Source: Vanessa cardui
Lineage: Eukaryota > Arthropoda > Insecta > Lepidoptera > Nymphalidae
Direction: 5' to 3'
Length of the DNA stretch: 64,000 nt
NCBI RefSeq assembly: GCF_905220365.1
Contig: NC_061138.1
Span: forward strand, 3,983,814-4,047,813
The notes under the pieces are model-generated. The model had not been told where the DNA came from. It saw nothing but the letters and a program-made list of their open reading frames with translations, and made no database searches. How positions within the stretch are numbered: the first letter of the stretch is position 1; each line of letters opens with the position of its first letter. A program made the translations under genes and the position numbers. Below are positions 59,672 through 64,000 of this stretch, in pieces.

Positions 59672-62600
59672 ATCCTCACTGGAGCTATACTTTGTATTAC
59701 TGTGCTTTGGTTTTAAAAAGTCAATAGTCGTGATGATTTGAAATTTGACCATCAATTTTTAAAATATTTATCATATTAATGCTACACGATTTCTAACGCT
59801 CGATTTTTGTCATACTATTTGACATACCTAATTGCTGGACTTTTTCCCAAGTAACGAATTCAGCGAAAAATTCAATTTAACGGATTAATTGATTTCTGTA
59901 ACGAAATTACGTTAAAGAAATATCGGCAGTCTAATTAAAAACAAATAGGTATATGTAATATTAGATTAATTTTCTTTGGATAATTTTGTCTCTCTTGTAA
60001 ATATTTTATTGAAGTTGATATTTGTAATTAAGGAAGAACAGACGCTTTGAATTGGCGACGTGTTCAATGCCAACTTTGAACCGTAACGACCTCATACGAT
60101 CGACCTACATGAACCATTACATTATAGTTAATGATGTGTACCGAATCAATCGACAGCACATCAATAATACTTGAAGCCTTGGCTTCATATCTGACAGGCG
60201 ATTTTAGGTCATCTTTTTCATACATCCACAACAGTGAGACTTTTTTGCATAGTCCATTGTAGAACTTTATTCTTACAACTATGTGATATACTACTTCCAT
60301 CTGATTTTATGTGACGTGTATTTTGTTCTTTTTTTTGGAACAAATTTTGAAAATGGAATATTGCAGGACTCATATGAATTATATTTAATGTGTTAGGTAT
60401 CTAAAGTTATACGTTTAAATGTACTCAAGATGTTAAGATACTTGTGTATTGATTTGTCAATAAGCATCAATATTAGTTATGCCAGCGACGTGCACAGGGT
60501 CAGAATGGTTCGTGGAAGCTCGTTTTCGCAACAGTTACTGACATCCCACGTCCGCTTGACAATACCCGTCTTGATTCTTTATAATGAAGCGTTTATTCAC
60601 TTTTCAAACTTACAAAAAGAACCACTGATTTATAAAGTCGTCATGTTTTTACTGTATGTATATAAATTATTCATAAAAAAAACCGTAGACGTTTGATCAT
60701 TTATCGTCTCTTTTACTTAAATTTTAAACGAAACCATATGCTTAGGTGTTGTAAACATTTAAACAATTAGGAAACAAAAATATTAAGACTAACCAATATG
60801 AAAGATTTGAAGAAGGTGAGAGATATCTCATAAAGCATAACTAATTAGTAATGCTCAACCTTAATACCAGTGCATAAAAGTATTGATTGAGTACAACTCG
60901 GAGATATATATAGACAATTACAAGTCTACAGTTGCGTGAAACATCATTTCAATGCGATATCGATGTAATAACTGTAGGATGTAATGACAGAGACTTTGGT
61001 ATCTATTTATCTATCTATCTATCATGTAATGTAAGAAATCTTTATAGTTGTAAGAGTTAAATCATATTTATAAAAATGTATTTGGTTTCATTGCTCGGTG
61101 ATAATATCTTATGATTTTATAAATAAAAGCAAACACAACGATCTTGTAACGCAAAGTTAGCTTAAAGTCTAGGTGCGGGGAGAATAAAAGATAGAGAGGT
61201 CAAATCAATAAAGACACGTGATGCGGAAATCACTAATTTGATTTTGATATAAGTTGCCATCGTGTTAGAATATCTTCGCATAAATAATATTACTCTGGGA
61301 TTTTAAATTATTAAATTAACTATAGAATGAAATCACAGGGATTCCCATAATACCATTACAATGTAAATTTAACCAACCGAAATTAACAATTGAGAAAACT
61401 TACCTACAGATGTGCTTTTGTAAAATATACATTATATTCGTGAGTTTTATAAGGAATATTATTTAGATTAACACATGTATAGTGATTATGATGTCTTTAT
61501 TAAGTAATCAATAAGTCTACGGATACACTCAGTTTCCCCGAAGAGCTAGATGGTTGAGTGAGCGAGCTATAAATATTAATGACAAACACCGATTCAATGG
61601 TAGACCCGCAAAAAGGTCAGCGGCCTTTGATCCGATTGTTTGATGCTCATATCTCCATCGTAATTAGAAATGCCTAATATGCTTAAGACGTTATGCTTAT
61701 GAATAAAACATAACGTAGTCAGGAAACATGAATGAAATATTTAATGAGGAAAATATTATTTATTAGCAGACTTCAAAAACAAGGATGCTATCAATTCGGC
61801 CTTATTTTTTGGGTGGATGATCTTCGACTCTTATAGATTAAAAAAAAATTTTTTTTGGTCGTTAATATTCCAAGTATTTCTCCCATACTTTATATTTTTC
61901 ATGGAAAAAGGGTAGAAAACTAATGCCTATCATATCAGTCATTCTGTGTATATTACACACTACATTTGCCCATTTTAAATTGATGAAACGTCCCATTATT
62001 TAGGATGGATAAATATGTTCCTTCTAACGACGCTGTTTCACTCAGAGCAGCGATTTTGGATATTGTGTCCATATTTAATATGGGTGCCTACAATTCATTT
62101 CAATAAAATAATTGTACTTTTTATTTGAAAATCCACTCGATATATATTGAACACCTTACATTCAAGGGCTTCAACAGGAAATGTTAAATCCGGTATAGAA
62201 TCACGAAAAGCAAAAACACGAGCACCGAAACCACAACTTACGCTCACATGACCGATAAAAGTTCTGTAGTGAAATACATAAATTGACAAACCACATTAGA
62301 ATTGGTTTGATCATAGAATGGCGCATACCAACCAGATCATAGGACTCCATTAATCTCACACACAAAAATCAAATAAGTCGACGTCGCTGTCTAATTAAAA
62401 CATACCTAAATTAACAACATGAATAATCCTAAAATTAAGACTTTGATGCAAAAGTATGGACAACATGTCTGGATGATTATTTGAGAAACAAAAAACACAC
62501 TACGTCAACCAGCTGTCAATCACCGTTTCACCCTTCATACGAACTCAGCGAAACGAAGCTTTATTGTTTTGCGTGAGAATTTGTGGGTGGAACATACCCA

Positions 62601-63092
62601 GACGGTCTTCCCTTACAAAAATTATACTTCACATAATGACCGGCCTTGCTTTAGTTCTTTTTTTTATTCAACATATTACGTTTGAGTCATTCCATCTTAC
62701 TAATTTTTAATCAGATGTTGTCAAACTTGTTTGGTAAATGAATCATCAGCATACAAAACACTGACGTGTAATCAATATAATCTGAAGTAATAAATTATGT
62801 CATCGTTATATGGACCAGTTTAATTTATTTTATGATTGCGAGTGCTAAGTATTTATGGTATTATATTTTGAATGCAACATCAGGTATTCAGAGTTTTTTG
62901 TATTTAATTAAGTAGGTATTCAATTTCAAGCTAAAAGTCTCACAAAGTTTTGAAGATTATTATTTTTTGAGTTTGAGTGTATGCGAATAGTACGCGAGGT
63001 AGCGAAGCGAAGATAAGCTTTTGGGGATTTCTTTTTTACTTTTTCCGTTCATCAAAAATCTTTTTGCCGCACTACAGAGCACATAAATCCCG

Positions 63093-63136
63093 AAATGTGA
63101 ACATTAATTTCAAAACTCAAATTAATGTTCACATTT
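63093..63136. repeat. Perfect 18-bp inverted repeat
   Basis: AAATGTGAACATTAATTT and its exact reverse complement are separated by 8 nt. Confidence 0.72.
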
Positions 63137-63436
63137 TTTCATCTGGATGAAAGTACTAACATATAAAGTGTTCAAAAATGTTTAGATAGTTTTTTTCTCA
63201 ATTGAACATATATATTTTTCTTGATAAAACAAACCTTGTTTTTGATTGCCTCATTAACAAAAACAGGCTCATTAATTCAAACTAATTGTCCAAAAATTTA
63301 AATGACTCAAGACGACATGATGAGACAAATTTTATTCGTATAAGGTACGGTATATTATCTCGTAGAACTTGTCTTATATCTTAGTATTTGCGTCTTATGC
63401 AAGAGTGCTTTAAACCGTATCAGGACCCGTTTATTA

Positions 63437-63525
63437 TTATTATTCTACCGCCAATATTCTGTATTGTTGTATTCCGGTTTATACTGTAATTGAACCACTG
63501 TAAGCAGGCACCAGGGACAACATAT
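63437..63525 (-). repeat. Fragment of repeat family C
   Basis: On the minus strand it reads GTTGTCCCTGGTGCCTG, then AAACCGGAATACAACAATAC and ATTGGCGGTAGAATAA, the middle-to-end part of family C. A shorter piece (GGGTGGAACATACCCAGACG) lies at 62585-62610 on the plus strand. Confidence 0.6.
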
Positions 63526-64000
63526 TAGTGACGTCACGATTGACTTTATATTGATGGCTGGAATCGCTATTGTCATCGGTGAATCAAGTGGCTGGGTTGC
63601 TTCCAATTGGACACTATTTTTAAGTATATAGTGTAAAGTTTCTTTGCATATATTTTGTTTAGCTCGTCTGAAAAGTAATATAACAGTCTACTAACGTAAC
63701 AATCTTTCATTATTTATAATGATAAATAATTCTATTAGAGAATATTCTATTAGACGTCCAAAGCGGATAACGGGTCAAAAAAATTATAGCCATCCGATGA
63801 TGGCACTAAATACACACACTACTAAAGGTGTATGACAAATATCAATCGTAACTTTTTTGCACACCAAGATTTTAAAGTAGATTCGTTGGTTTTAGTTCGT
63901 TCATAGTGGGACATTAGATATAAGTCTTATAAGTAAATAAATGTTATATATAGGGCTAAAGTATCTTTTGCACTAGGACGTTTACAGCTTATACTATACA

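Larger units (their letters stand above)
51955..64000. other. AT-rich stretch without recognised genes
   Basis: Holds SINE-A (59375), a family C fragment (63437), a perfect 18-bp hairpin (63093-63136), a short (TATC)n run (61009-61023) and a GC-rich patch near 54110-54190. No convincing exon was found; reported frames up to 93 codons look like chance. Confidence 0.5.

Overview
The window looks like AT-rich nuclear DNA of a moth or butterfly. The genes are split by short introns with GT/AG borders, their products are insect-type, and the gaps hold many interspersed repeats of kinds common in Lepidoptera (tRNA-headed SINEs, LINE-like 3' tails, short inverted-repeat elements). I assign the order from gene content and repeat style; the species cannot be read from the window.

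Three protein genes are well supported, all in the left third. (1) On the minus strand at 2513-1106 are the first two coding exons of a MARCH6/Doa10-type membrane ubiquitin ligase (RING-CH finger plus conserved membrane core). The gene continues past the left edge. (2) Divergent from it, on the plus strand at 3962-7205, is a complete five-exon gene for an SLC35B3/Papst2-type PAPS transporter (374 aa when spliced). About 1.45 kb separates the two start codons and probably holds both promoters. (3) Convergent with the transporter, on the minus strand at 23489-10162, is a complete six-coding-exon gene for a Src-family tyrosine kinase of the Src64B type (524 aa when spliced): myristoylation start, SH3, SH2, kinase domain and regulatory tail tyrosine. 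Its first coding exon carries only 16 complete codons and lies 9.45 kb upstream of the next. That exon is preceded by an acceptor-like site, so the first, untranslated exon(s) and promoter should lie further right, inside or beyond the remaining 40 kb.

From 23.5 kb to 64 kb I recognise no known gene. The region is AT-rich, with SINEs, repeat tails, small palindromes and a few GC-rich spots (near 29.7, 37.8 and 54.1 kb) that could be promoters or alternative first exons of Src64B, or transposon debris. Two unrecognised protein-like reading frames sit near 50.3 kb (plus) and 51.2-51.5 kb (minus). They are the best candidates for something not covered by the three genes, but evidence for each is weak.

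The most distinctive structures are non-coding: a 187-bp fold-back element with 71-bp arms just beyond the Src64B stop codon, a 301-bp TA-flanked MITE, a 407-bp hAT-type MITE with an 8-bp target duplication, a roughly 160-bp palindrome, and a run of three small hairpins at the left edge. No new biological system could be demonstrated.
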